Shown: positions 1-9,764 of the stretch, piece by piece
Layout of the letters: each line of letters opens with the position of its first letter
How positions within the stretch are numbered: the first letter of the stretch is position 1
Assembly: GCA_028456385.1 (NCBI GenBank)
Contig: JALNQF010000508.1
Coordinates: forward strand, 1 to 25,466
Direction of reading: 5' to 3'
Length of the DNA stretch: 25,466 nucleotides
Source: Ophiosphaerella korrae
Lineage: Eukaryota; Ascomycota; Dothideomycetes; Pleosporales; Phaeosphaeriaceae
The notes under the pieces: generated by a model
The model's database searches: none
Seen by the model: the letters and a program-made list of their open reading frames with translations, nothing else
What the model was told of the DNA's origin: nothing
Made by a program: the position numbers and the translations under genes

Positions 1-307
1 ATAATCTTAGTAAATATAAAGTTATAAAGTTATTATATAATAAATTTATAAATTTATAATCTTAGTAAATATAAAGTAGTAAAGCTACTAAGATAATATT
101 ACTATATAGTTAGAAGTAGTACGTATTATTAGGATAGTATTAGTAATTTAATCCTTTAACTATAGAACGCTAATACAAGATAGTTATAAAATATCTTCTA
201 TTATTTATAGTTATTATAGATTACTATATAAGCTTTTATTAATACTTCTTAATCTACTAACTCTTATAAGATAAGTAGCTATAGTTAATAATAGGTAGCT
301 TATTATA
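1..307 (+). repeat. LTR fragment F (3' part), cut by window edge
   Basis: This is the 3' part of a long terminal repeat, aligned by eye with the solo LTR at 1540-2002 and the 5' LTR of element C at 21471-21920. Shared landmarks are the 'atcttagtaaatataaag' motif in two tandem copies (1-29 partial, 43-84), 'attaggatagtattagtaattta' around 127-150, and the terminal 'agttaataatagg...cttattata' ending at 307. The 5' part lies outside the window. The bases after 307 do not match the internal start seen after the LTRs of B, C and E, so this is either a second solo LTR or the LTR of a different internal sequence. Confidence 0.75.
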
Positions 308-1534
308 CTAAGCTTATTTTAAATAAGTTACTTAGTAAGCTATACTTTACTCTAACTTTTATATCTTTTTTTACTTCTAGTAGTAACTAATACTACTAGT
401 TTAGTTCTAGTTAAAGATATATAATATTATATTTTATAACTTAACTTATTTTCTTTACTATTAGTAAAGCTTTAACTAAAGCTACTATTAGTTTTTTTTT
501 AGCTTTAGCTCTATATTATTAAAATTATAAGCTTTAGTATACTTTTACTTAGTAAAGTTAATTTAGCTAGTAAAATCTTTAATTATAATCTTACTATTAT
601 TAGTACTATTAAAGTTTATAGTAATACTTATATAAATAAAACTTTATTATATAACTTTATATTTTTATTTATAAATTATATTCTAAGTATTTCTAACTAC
701 TTTTATTATAGTAATATAATATTCTAAAATTATACTTTTTACTTTACTACTTTTTTTACTAGCTATAACTATTTTATTATTTACGTTAGCTTTTAATATA
801 ACTTTTAGTTTATTTTTTAGTAATACTTTAAAAAACTTATTAATTAATATATTTAGTAGTTAAAGTAACTTTATAAATTCTAAAAAGATACTTATAAGTA
901 TAACTTAGTTATTTCTAAGTTATACTTTTATATTACTAGTTTTATAGAAAGTAATATAATTTATTATAAGTAAGCTCTTTTTACTATTAAATCTTAGTCC
1001 TAACTTAGTATTTATTTACTTAAGTATTAGCTCTTTATTATTAAAGGTACTAGCTAATAGCTTAATTAATACTTAAAAGTTTTAAAGATAGTACTTTACT
1101 ATATTAATTCTATTTTCTTTTATTTTATAAAAATTACTTTAAGTTTAATTTAAAGCTTTTTATTAGTATAAATTATAAATACTAAAGTAGCTTAGTACTT
1201 TATATAGTTAGAGTTATATACTTAAGCTATTACTAAGTAGTTTCTTTTAAGATAATAAGTATACCTATTTAAAAACTTAAATAGAATTAAAGTTTTATTT
1301 ATATTTATAATATAAAATTATTAAAAGTATAAAACTATATAAAAGTTTATTATAATAATTAAAATTTAATAAATAAACTAAAAAAAGCTATTTATAGACT
1401 TTTAAAAGTAAAGTAAAAAGACTAGCTAGTATAAGTAAAGTATTTTTAGCTTATATTTTACTTAGTATTAATATACTAATAAAACTAGTACTAAAATACT
1501 TTTTATTTTATTTACTTTTACTAAATAAACTACT
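308..1534. other. Unclassified RIP-degraded AT-rich DNA
   Basis: About 1.2 kb with almost no CpA or TpG, so it was repetitive when mutated. The + strand is pyrimidine-rich to about 1250, then A-rich, which would fit a coding sequence on the minus strand in the first part. I could not match any frame to gag, pol or a transposase family with confidence. The solo LTR at 1540-2002 interrupts it, so it is probably continuous with 2008-3261. Confidence 0.5.
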
Positions 1535-2007
1535 AATATTATTATAATAGTAATAAAAGAAAATAAGATAGAGCTAATTAGTTTTAACCTTACTACTACT
1601 AAACTATAGAAAGAGTAAAGTAATAATATATAAGATAATAAACTTAATTAAGAGACTAACTATAATAGAGATACGTAATAAATTTATAAATTCGCGATCT
1701 TAGTAAATATAAAGTTATAAAGTAATTAGGTAATAAATTTATAAATTTATAATCTTAGTAAATACAAAGTTATAAAGTACTAAGTAAGTATTAAGTATAT
1801 AGTTAGTAGGAATATATATTATTAGGATAGTATTAGTAATTTAATCCTTTAATAATTAAATCTTAATACTTAATATTATATATATAGATTAACTATTATT
1901 CTTAGTTATTGTAGATTATTTACACGAGCTTTTATTATTAACTCTTAATTTACTAATACTCTAAAAAATTACCTATAGTTAATAATAGGGTAACCTATTA
2001 CAAATAT
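1535..2007 (+). mobile_element. Solo LTR G with 5-bp target site duplication
   Basis: A complete LTR of 463 bp (1540-2002) flanked on both sides by 'aatat' (1535-1539 and 2003-2007). It matches the C 5' LTR along its length: start 'tattataatag', the middle block 'aagataataaacttaatta', the 'ttcgcgatcttag' repeat and the end 'agttaataatagggtaacctattaca'. No PBS-like internal start follows and no polypurine tract precedes it, so it is read as the product of LTR-LTR recombination. The 3' end keeps an unmutated ACA. The 5-bp duplication agrees with Ty3/gypsy integration, but it is AT-only and could occur by chance. Confidence 0.75.
1681..1777 (+). repeat. Tandem 42-bp repeat inside solo LTR G
   Basis: Two copies of a unit starting 'aatttataaatt' and running through 'atcttagtaaatayaaagttataaag' lie at 1681-1722 and 1736-1777, a period of 55 bp. 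The first copy has 'cgcg' before 'atcttag'; the second has 'tat'. The same duplication occurs in F and C, while the LTR of D has a single copy, so copy number separates LTR variants. Confidence 0.75.
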
Positions 2008-3261
2008 AACTTATTTTTAAGCTTTAAGTACTTTTCTAGCTTTTTTCTTAATAGTAAAAGCTACTAGTCTCTTTATAAGCTTACTATTTAGTACTTTACT
2101 ACTTATATATTTTTAACTATATACTTAACTATTTTAAAATAAATACTAGCTTTTACTACTATTAAAAGCTTAAAAAAGCTATTTTACTTAAAGCTAGCTA
2201 AGTAGTATTACTTTTTACTTATCTATATAGTAATATATAAAGTACTTAATAATTTTTAATTTTTTTTTAAAGATACTATATTATAAAATTAGTTTTATAA
2301 AAGATTAAGTTTATATAAGTACTTAGTAGTAATTAAATTAGTTATAAAATATTTTTTTTCTTAGTTTAAATATTTTAAAAATTTAAAAAATTTAACTTAG
2401 TATAAACTATAAAAGTATTATATAAGCTATTTTAAGATAGTAATATAAGTACTAGTAATTTAGTTAAAGTAGTAATATATTATTACTTAATATACTTAGT
2501 TAAGCTACTATAGATTATATATATATAATAGTTTATTATAAGTTAAAGCTTTACTTTATCTAATTTAAGTAAGCTAGTAGTAATAAGTATACTATATAAG
2601 CTATTTAAGCTACTCTACTATATATAAGTAGCTTAGCTTAAATAGCTTTTTAATTAATAATTATCTTTTATATATTTTTAAGCTTATATCTTATAAAAGT
2701 TATAAACTTAGTATAAAAAATTATAGAATAGTTTTATTTTATTTATTACTTAAAAACTTATAATATCTTATAGTAAAATTACTCTACTTAATAAAAGTAC
2801 TACTTTACTTAATAAGTACTTATAATAGCTAGTATAGTTTATATAACTTTACTATTATATAATTAATCTAAGTATCTAAAAGTTTATTAACTTAGAAACT
2901 AATAATACTCTTAATATATATACTAATAAACTAGTTTAACTTAAACTAAAAAGCTTAGTATTTATAAAATAAGTAGCTACTTATAAACTTATAATAGATA
3001 AGTACTAAGCTAAAAAAAATACTTAGATATTATAAATAGTACGCTTTTAAGTACTAAGTATTTAGGTAAATACTATAGTTAATCTAAGTTATTTAGTAAT
3101 AGCTAAGATAACTCTACTTATAAATAAAAAGGCTATATTATAAAAGCTTATCTTAGTACTAAAGAATATATTAGCTTTATTTAATACTAGTACTAGTAAT
3201 ATTATTTAAGCTAAATACTAAGCTTATCTATAAAAAGCTTACTAAAGTTAATAATTACTAA
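2008..3261. other. Unclassified RIP-degraded AT-rich DNA
   Basis: About 1.25 kb of TpA-rich sequence between the solo LTR and the LTR tail of element E. No frame could be assigned to a known family. Long stretches with only TAA/TAG stops can be read on the + strand at about 2680-3230, but TGA codons are destroyed by RIP everywhere, so this is weak evidence of coding. The 5' part of the E LTR should lie in the last 280 bases but is not recognisable. Confidence 0.5.
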
Positions 3262-3429
3262 AGTTTTAGTATAGTATTAATAATCTAATCTCTAACTAAA
3301 AGTAATAATATACTATTATTTATAGTTTATTACTAAATTATAATATATACTTTAGTTATTAACTTCTACTCTACTATAACCTTTTTTTAATAAAGTTACT
3401 TATAGTAAATTAAAAGTAACTTTGTTATA
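3262..3429 (+). repeat. Element E, 3' part of the 5' LTR
   Basis: From 'agtattaataatctaatctc' to 'aactttgttata' this follows the 3' third of the other LTRs, for example the reverse complement of the A LTR, which ends 'gagttacgttata'. It is immediately followed by the same internal start as in A, B and C. It lacks about 30 bp present in its relatives and is more diverged than the A, B or C LTRs, in line with E being the oldest layer. Confidence 0.65.
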
Positions 3430-3449
3430 CTTTACTAATTTAGTTATTA
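3430..3449 (+). promoter_or_regulatory. Element E internal start (putative primer-binding region)
   Basis: 'ctttactaatttagttatta' directly follows the LTR end. The same 20 bases, with one C/T difference, follow the 5' LTR of A, B and C. In an LTR element this is where the primer-binding site lies. It does not start with the TGG expected for priming by the 3' CCA of a tRNA, even allowing for RIP. Confidence 0.5.
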
Positions 3450-4052
3450 AAAAAAGTAAAGTATAAGTAGTATATAGTCTAAGCTAATATAAGAGTAAAA
3501 AGTAAAACTAAAAAAAGAAGTAAAGTACTTCTAAGTAGTTATAAGTTAGATAATACTAACTCGGTAATAATTAAAATAAACTTAAATAACTTAAGTACTA
3601 ATAAAAAGAGTATTTAACTATTAATTAATACTCTAACTATATAAAATAAAAAACTATAAAATATTACTACGTAAAATATAGCTTAAATTAAAGCTATTAT
3701 AGTAAAATAGAATTAAATAAAATAAAATACTTAAAGACTAAACCTTAGTATAATAAAAAAGTTATCTAAGATACTTATACTTAAAAAGTTTAATAAAAAA
3801 AAGAAAAAGCTAAAACTTTTTTTAGTAGTAGTATAACTCTAAATAGATATATAAGTAACTTACTTTAATACTAAAGAAAAGAAAGTAGTATATATTAGAC
3901 TATACTTTAAAGAAGATATAATAAGATAGTTTAAACTTTATTAGATAAACTATATACTATATACTCTAAAAATAAAAAAAGATAAAATAATAGCTATTTT
4001 TAGAAGATAAAAATTCTCTATATAATAAATAAAAGTAGTATTTAAAGATATA
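3450..4052 (+). pseudogene. Element E gag, 5' part, RIP-inactivated
   Basis: This is the N-terminal part of the capsid polyprotein of the oldest element. It aligns with gag of C (from about 21941) and B. The stretch at about 3765-4040 gives a capsid-domain signature: K-x-L-x-K, L-K-K-F-N, a Leu/Phe segment, then Y-F-N-T-K-E-K-K-V-V-Y and later D-x-I-x-A-I-F. Every copy of the frame is crossed by TAA/TAG. It ends abruptly at 4052, where the terminus of the D LTR begins, so E gag was interrupted by D. The remainder should lie beyond the far end of D, outside this window. Confidence 0.7.
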
Positions 4053-4069
4053 TATAATAAGTTACTTAT
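4053..4069 (-). repeat. Element D 3' LTR, outer 17 bp
   Basis: 'tataataagttacttat' equals the terminal bases of the LTR family: the reverse complement of the C LTR end runs tataataagttacctattatt. After removing A and one copy of its target duplication it joins to 18183, giving a 404-bp D LTR. The last five bases (4065-4069, cttat) are the left target duplication of A. Confidence 0.7.
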
Positions 4070-4520
4070 TATAATATAACTCCTTACTATTAACTATAAG
4101 TATTACTTTAAGTATATTAGTAGATTAGAAGGTAATAATAAAAGCTTATATTATAATTAAGTAAGAACTATAAATAATAGTTAATTTGTATATATAATAT
4201 TAAGTATTAGTATTCTAAGTTAGAGATTAGATTACTAATATTATCTTAATAATAAATATAACTATAAATTATATATTCCTACTAATCTACTAATTTATTA
4301 CTTGTATCTAGTCTTAGTAACTATAGATTAAGAAATTACTAATCTATTAATCTATAATTATTTTCTATCTATAAACTAGAGGGATAAAGAGATTACTTAC
4401 GTATCCTAATTATAAGTAGTTTCCTAATCTAAGTTATTACTCTACTTATCTTATACTTTATTAGTACTTAAGTCTAAGCTAATTAGTTCTATCTTAACTT
4501 CTCTTATTACACTTAAAATA
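4070..4520 (-). repeat. Element A 3' LTR
   Basis: 451 bp, the partner of 17727-18177. On the + strand it starts 'tataatataactcc' and ends 'cacttaaaata'. Expected TG...CA ends are mutated to TA. It shares termini with the C/D/G LTRs but lacks their 'atcttagtaaatataaag' repeat. Its middle instead carries AATCTATTAATCTATAATT-type motifs that resemble the dyad of B. Confidence 0.85.
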
Positions 4521-4541
4521 CTATTTCCTCTTTTAAGTAAG
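4521..4541 (-). other. Element A polypurine tract
   Basis: The + strand 'ctatttcctcttttaagtaag' is purine-rich on the element's coding strand and sits directly inside the 3' LTR, where plus-strand DNA synthesis starts. B (9744) and D (18570) have the same tract in the same place. Confidence 0.65.
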
Positions 4542-4990
4542 TTTTTATTTTCTCTTCTTAGAGCTAAAGTTATTAGCTATATTTCTTTATTAATATTAAG
4601 TCCTTTATCCTCTATCTTTATATCTACTAAGTGTACTTATTACTATCTTTAATTAGCTAATTATATATTACGCTATAGTATTATAATATTTTTTTAATTT
4701 TATTTTAAGTTCTCTTATTCTTTATTAGTCGATATTTTCTTAAAATATAGTAAGGCTTATAAGGCGTATATTTATACTAACGCTTAATTATCTTATAATT
4801 TTTCTAAATTTTTCTTGTAGAGTATAAGTTCTATAAGCTTATTTACGCGTCTATACTTAAATATAATAGAAAGAGCTATTAACTATATTTAAAAACAACT
4901 ATTATTATAGATTATAGAAGCTAAAAAATAGCGTAAGAGGTTATATAAAGTCTTATATTATATACTAAAAGAATATTAGTCTTGTCTTCT

Positions 4991-5032
4991 TAATAATTAG
5001 ATATAGCTATCTAATAACTAGGTATACTTATC
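4991..5032 (+). repeat. 21-bp tandem repeat, two copies, in the opposite-strand ORF of A
   Basis: 4991-5011 and 5012-5032 are adjacent 21-bp units (taataattagatatagctat... and taataactaggtatacttat...) with four differences. In the ORF frame each encodes seven residues, N-N-x-I/V-x-L-S. Neither B nor D has this block at the equivalent place. Confidence 0.7.
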
Positions 5033-5232
5033 TTATTTCTATAAAATAAAGGCCTTAAACAATAAGAAGTCTATTAAATAGTTTACTCTTCTAGAATCTA
5101 AGCTAGACTTTAAGGATATAGTAGAGGCTACTTAGGCTCTTACTATATTAGGTATATCTAATACCTCTCTATTTATTACTAATAATATAACTCTTTTTTA
5201 TTTACTACAAAGTAGTGTAGAAGGTTTTAACT

Positions 5233-8200
5233 TTAGAACTTCTTTAGTTTTTTAAAGTAGTTAAGGTTATTTTTTAGTTCCTATATATTTTCTTATAGTT
5301 ACTCTTTTTTATCTATACTTATCTATTTTAATAGGTAGTAGTTCTTTCTATTATAAAACTAATACTATAAAATTTCTTTAACTTCTTATTCTTCTTATTC
5401 TCTATATATATCTACTTTATATACTAGTAGTTCTACTTCTTATAGTACTTTTTCTAGTAGTACTATATAGAATATTAGGTATATCTTTATTTTATTTAGT
5501 AGCCTTAACTTAAATATAACTAGTATAACTTTCTTAGTTACTTTATATAGTCTTATTTTAACGTAATTAAGTTTTAAGCTTAGTTATTTACTCTTAATAT
5601 TCTTCTATACTAACTATACTTTTTCTCTCTCTCTAAATTAAAGTTCTTCTTAGTATTTTCTATTATAGTACTTTACTATATAATCTTATAAGAATTTAAC
5701 GTCCTATTATAATTAATTATATATCTCTTTAAGTCTATTTATAAAGTTTTCTCTTCTTAGAGACTAGAATACTCTAAATCTTAGTATCTAATAAGTATTA
5801 GAGTTAAATCTATAGTTTATAAAAAAAAGTAATATTATTATTACTATATTCTTTACATTATTATATACTAATTATACTATAGGTAATAATTGTACCTAAT
5901 TATTCTAGTTATAGTTTAGGTAGTATCTAAAGTACTATTCTACTCTTTAATTTATTTATTCTAATTATCTATCTATCTATAGATAGTATACTATTAAAAT
6001 TATATATCTAACTCCTAATATTACTATTATAGTTCCTTATAGTTTTAATATAAATTGTATATCTCTATCTATAATAATATTATCTAGAATACTATACTAG
6101 CTAATTACTATCTCTAGGACTTAGTATATAGTAACTTCTATCCTACTTTTTTCTTTATATAGTCTAAAGTAAAAGTACTTTATTAGCTTATTTACTATAG
6201 TTATAATTCTATTATACTTAACTCTTAATATTAAGTCTTTTAATTTAGGTAACTTTGTAATAAAGTCTATTATAATAACTCTTTATAGTTATTCTAGTAT
6301 CTTAACTAGTTATAACGTCCTATATAGTATATATCTACTATACTTATTTCTATAGTATTCTATATAGTCTTGTAATACTTCTATTACTAGTTATTTTACT
6401 TTTAAGATATAATAGTCTTTTAGAAGCCTATCTAGTATTTTATTAATACCTTTATATTAATATACTAGTAGTTTATAAAACTATTATATAAACTCTCTCT
6501 ATATTTTACTTAGAATATATATTCTTCTATAAGCTTTTATAATTTTTTCTTAAATCTTAAATTTCTTTAGTTCTTTAGAAGCTATTTCTATTTCCTTCTA
6601 AATATATTTATCTAGCTTACTACTCTTTCTTTTAAGTATTATAGCTATTTTAGGTATATTTAAGACTAAGTATCTACCTTTATTTTTAACTAGAACTATA
6701 CTAGTAGTATTTACTTCCTTTTATAAGTCTAGCCTTCTACTTAAGGTATCTATAAATTAATTGTCTTTGCTCTTAGTATATATAATCTTATAGTTAAATA
6801 TTAATAAGAATTTCTACTATCTTATATAGTATTATAATAGGTCTTTATTTAGTATAAATTCTATTAGATTCTTATAGTCTATATACACTTTTATTTAGTA
6901 TTTTACTTTTTATAAGTATACTCTCTATTACTTAAATACTTTATAGATTACTAGTATTTCTTTATTATAAATTAGGTAGTTAAGTTCTACTAGCTTTATT
7001 TTCTTAGAAAAGTATTTAACTAGGTGTTCTTACTTTATATTTTAATCTTCTTGTATTAATACTATTCTATAAACTTAATTAGATACGTCTATTTTTACTA
7101 TTACTACTAGGTCTAGGTTATATATTCTAATTACTAGGTTCTCTATAAACTTGTATTTAACTTTTTTAAATACTTTATTATATTCTAAAGTCTATTTAAA
7201 TAGTATATCTTTTTTTATAAGTTTTATTAATAGTTCTATTTCTTTAAACTATCTTACTATTAGTTTTCTATAAAAGTTTACTAACTTATAAAACTATTAT
7301 ACTCTTTATAGGTTTATTAGTATTAGCTATTCCTAAATTACTTTAATCTTATTTAAGTTAATTTGTATTTTTTCTAGTTTAATAATAAATCTAAGGAAAT
7401 CTATTTCTTTTATATACAACTTATATTTCTTTATTTTAAGGAATAATTTACTCTTTACTAGTTTTTCTAGTACTTTATATATATATTATACGTATTCTTC
7501 TTCTAATTCTAAGAATATAAAAATATTATCTAGGTATATACATATAAATATATATAGGTATTCTCTTAGAACTATATTAATTCTTTCTTAGAATACTACT
7601 AGTACGTTTTTTAATCTAAAGAGTATAACTATATACTTAAATAATCTATATTACGATCTAAATACTATTTTCTATTTATTTCCTTTTTTAATTCTAATCT
7701 AGTAGTAGGTATTCTAGATATCTAGTTTTATAAAGATTTAAGCTTTTTATAGCTTATCTTATATTTTATCTATATATAGTAAGAGAAATTAGTTTTTACT
7801 TATAATTATATTTATCTTCCTAAAGTTTATATAGAGTTATTTTTCTTTTATTCTTTTCTTATGTATAAAAATAAGTTTATATACTACTAAGGATTAAGAT
7901 TCTTATATTTATCCTTTCTTTAGTATATTTTTAATAAATACTCTTTTAATCTTTAATTCTTTTTTAGTTTTATAAGAGACTAGGCTCTATCCTAAATTTT
8001 TTTTTCTTCTAGGTCTATTACTAAGTCTTATAGCTAATATTCTAGAAGGTAGTTATTAGGTTCTATAAGTTATTTCTCCTATTTCTTATATTCTTTTTAG
8101 AATTCTCTTTTATATAGACTTATATTAGCTTTTAATATATTTTTCTTAAAGTAGCTAATTTTCTTTATTCTCTAATTAATTTTTAGGTTAGTTATCTATA

Positions 8201-9314
8201 ACTATAGTATACCTAATATTATATCTTATTTATTATTAATTATTGTTATATCTATAACTATATTTCTAATTTCTAGTCCTTCTAGCTTTAGTATAGAGGG
8301 TACTGTTTTAAACTTAATAAGTTTCTAGAATAGTTTTCTTTTAATTATACTTAGTTATTAAATATATTTCTTTATTATATAGTTTATTCTATATTCTTCT
8401 ATAAACTTCTTAGATATATAGTTCCTTATAGCTCTACTATTAATTATAATTTATACCTTCTTCTCTTAGAAGATACCTTATTTTATAATATATAGGCCTC
8501 TTATACTTTCTAGCTTTTCTTACTTAGGTTTTTCTTTAAATAGTCTATTTTTTTAGAGCTACTATCTTACTTTACTTTTATAGTTCTTGTATTTTAGATA
8601 TTTATTATATATATACTTATACTATAGCTTTCCTTAAACGTATTCTTTTAATAACTTAGGTCTAGGTCTAATAAATATATATTCTTTATTAAGTATTCTA
8701 ATTATCTCCTAACTTTAGACTTCTTTCTTTAGGATTACTCTTATATAGTTATATCCTTTCTCTTTTTTAGGCTATATATAGTTTTATACCTTTACTTCTT
8801 TATATAAGTAGTAGTTTATATTTAGGTATAATATCTATAATATCTTTAGGTATACTAGATATTATAGATCTATTCTTTTATTATCTCCTACCTAGTACCT
8901 ATCTATACTAGGTCTTACTATAGCTAGGATATAGTATACTATTAGTATACGTAGTATATAGGCTTTATTAATTTATTACGTTTTCTTAGTAAAGTACTAC
9001 TACTCTCTTTATATAGGTATTCTCCTTACTATAACTATATATTACTTTAGGATTACGTTCTTTCTAGTCTTTATACGCTTCCTCTATACTTATAACTAGT
9101 AAGTATTTTAAAATAAACTTCTATTCTTTATTTTGTTTTACTATATCTATTAATATATAGCTATTATAACTATATATTTTTAACTAGGTATACTCTATAC
9201 CTTTTATATTAGTTTATCTTTTATCTCTTTATAGTCCTTTAGAAGAGACTATAGTAGTTTCTTTATCTAGTACTAGTTCTTTAGCCTAGATTAATAGAAT
9301 CTAGGGCTCTTTCC
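5233..9314 (-). pseudogene. Element A pol (protease to chromodomain), RIP-inactivated
   Basis: The pol part of the polyprotein, read from about 9314 down to 5233. Landmarks on the minus strand: protease active site at 8430-8441, now N-S-R-A where family members have D-S-G-A; reverse transcriptase Y-L-D-N at 7525-7536 (from Y-L-D-D); RNase H first Asp at 7087-7089 in T/I-D-V-S; integrase Asp at 6265-6267 and 6067-6069 and Glu at 5959-5961, spaced exactly D-65-D-35-E; a chromodomain-like end at about 5236-5400. All changes are G-to-A or C-to-T, and dozens of TAA/TAG stops cross the frame. In life it would make the cDNA and insert it; the chromodomain typically steers integration to heterochromatin. 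The 5' end is cut by the insertion of B. Confidence 0.85.
9310..9314. repeat. Left target site duplication of element B
   Basis: 'tttcc' just left of the B LTR is repeated at 16341-16345 just right of it. The uninterrupted relative in B itself (gggctcttccccttc around 14526) shows that A sequence continues across the junction once B and one copy are removed. Confidence 0.85.
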
Positions 9315-9743
9315 TATAATAGGTTGTTACTAGGGTTAACTTCCTAGTGCCTAAAGAGTGTTAGTAGATTAAGAGTTAATAGTAAAAGCTTAGGTTATAA
9401 TCTATAATAACTTATAAACAATAGAAGATATTTTGCAACTATCTTGTATTAGCGTTCTATAGTTAAAGGATTAAATTACTAATACTATCCTAATAATATA
9501 TATCTTACTAACTATATACTTGTTGTAATCTATAATCTATAGTTGCTAAGACTAGTAGATTATAGATTATCTTAATCTATAATCTATTAATACTAAGAGT
9601 CTATAGATTATAGATTAGCCTAGGTATCCTAGTTATATATAGTTTCCTAATTAAGGTCGTTACTCTACTTATCCTATACTTTGTTAGCGCCTAGATTAGG
9701 ACTAATTAGTTCTATCTCGATTTCTTCTATTATACCTATAACA
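9315..9743 (-). repeat. Element B 3' LTR
   Basis: 429 bp on the + strand from 'tataataggttgttac' to 'tatacctataaca'; the ACA end survives and the TGT start reads TAT. It is more RIP-mutated than its partner at 15912-16340 (for example gttaac against gtcgac). It contains the four-fold dyad at 9526-9617. Confidence 0.9.
9526..9617. repeat. Nested inverted repeat in B 3' LTR
   Basis: Four copies of TAATCTATAATCTA in alternating orientation: 9526-9539 (+), 9556-9569 (-), 9573-9586 (+), 9604-9617 (-). The inner pair forms a perfect 14-bp stem around a 3-base loop. The outer pair extends to 17 bp (9526-9542 with 9601-9617). It could form a double hairpin in RNA or DNA, or be a paired protein-binding site. 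Confidence 0.85.
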
Positions 9744-9764
9744 CTATCTCTCCTCCTAAGTAAG
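9744..9764 (-). other. Element B polypurine tract
   Basis: The + strand 'ctatctctcctcctaagtaag' reads as a purine tract (AGGAGGAGAGATAG) on the element's strand, abutting the 3' LTR. This is the least mutated copy of the tract in the window and the expected primer of plus-strand synthesis. Confidence 0.75.

Larger units (their letters stand above)
4521..5255 (+). pseudogene. Element A opposite-strand 3' ORF, RIP-inactivated
   Basis: A reading frame opposite to gag-pol, between the polypurine tract and the chromodomain. In A it is one continuous frame (phase of 4521) to a TAA at 5253-5255, broken only by TAA/TAG of the type RIP makes. Features in order: a Ser/Leu-rich start with R-A-K-V-I-S near codon 14; Y-x2-Y-x8-Y starting with the codon at 4758 (all TAT; ancestral C-x2-C-x8-C inferred); then from 4875 a charged, heptad-like stretch A-I-N...I-I-E-A-K-K-x-R-K-R...K-I-K-A-L-N-N-K-K...L-E-S-K-L-D. 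A 21-bp tandem duplication (4991-5032) adds two seven-residue units. No start ATG survives. It ends converging on, and overlapping, the end of pol. I do not know its function. Confidence 0.6.

Noticed and set aside
308..1539. Short non-autonomous LTR element made of F and G as its two LTRs
   Set aside because: G has its own matching 5-bp flanks (aatat on both sides), neither LTR is next to a PBS-like start or polypurine tract, and the left end of F is outside the window.
2680..3230. Possible transposase frame on the + strand
   Set aside because: Frames with only TAA/TAG stops are expected everywhere after RIP because TGA is destroyed. No motif of a known family could be identified.
1..3261. 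Centromeric satellite or simple AT-rich repeat
   Set aside because: No regular tandem array beyond the two-unit repeats in the LTRs. Most of the sequence is dispersed-element DNA.
9526..9617. CRISPR-like array of regularly spaced repeats
   Set aside because: Only four 14-bp copies in alternating orientation inside an LTR, duplicated in its partner LTR, with no spacer diversity.
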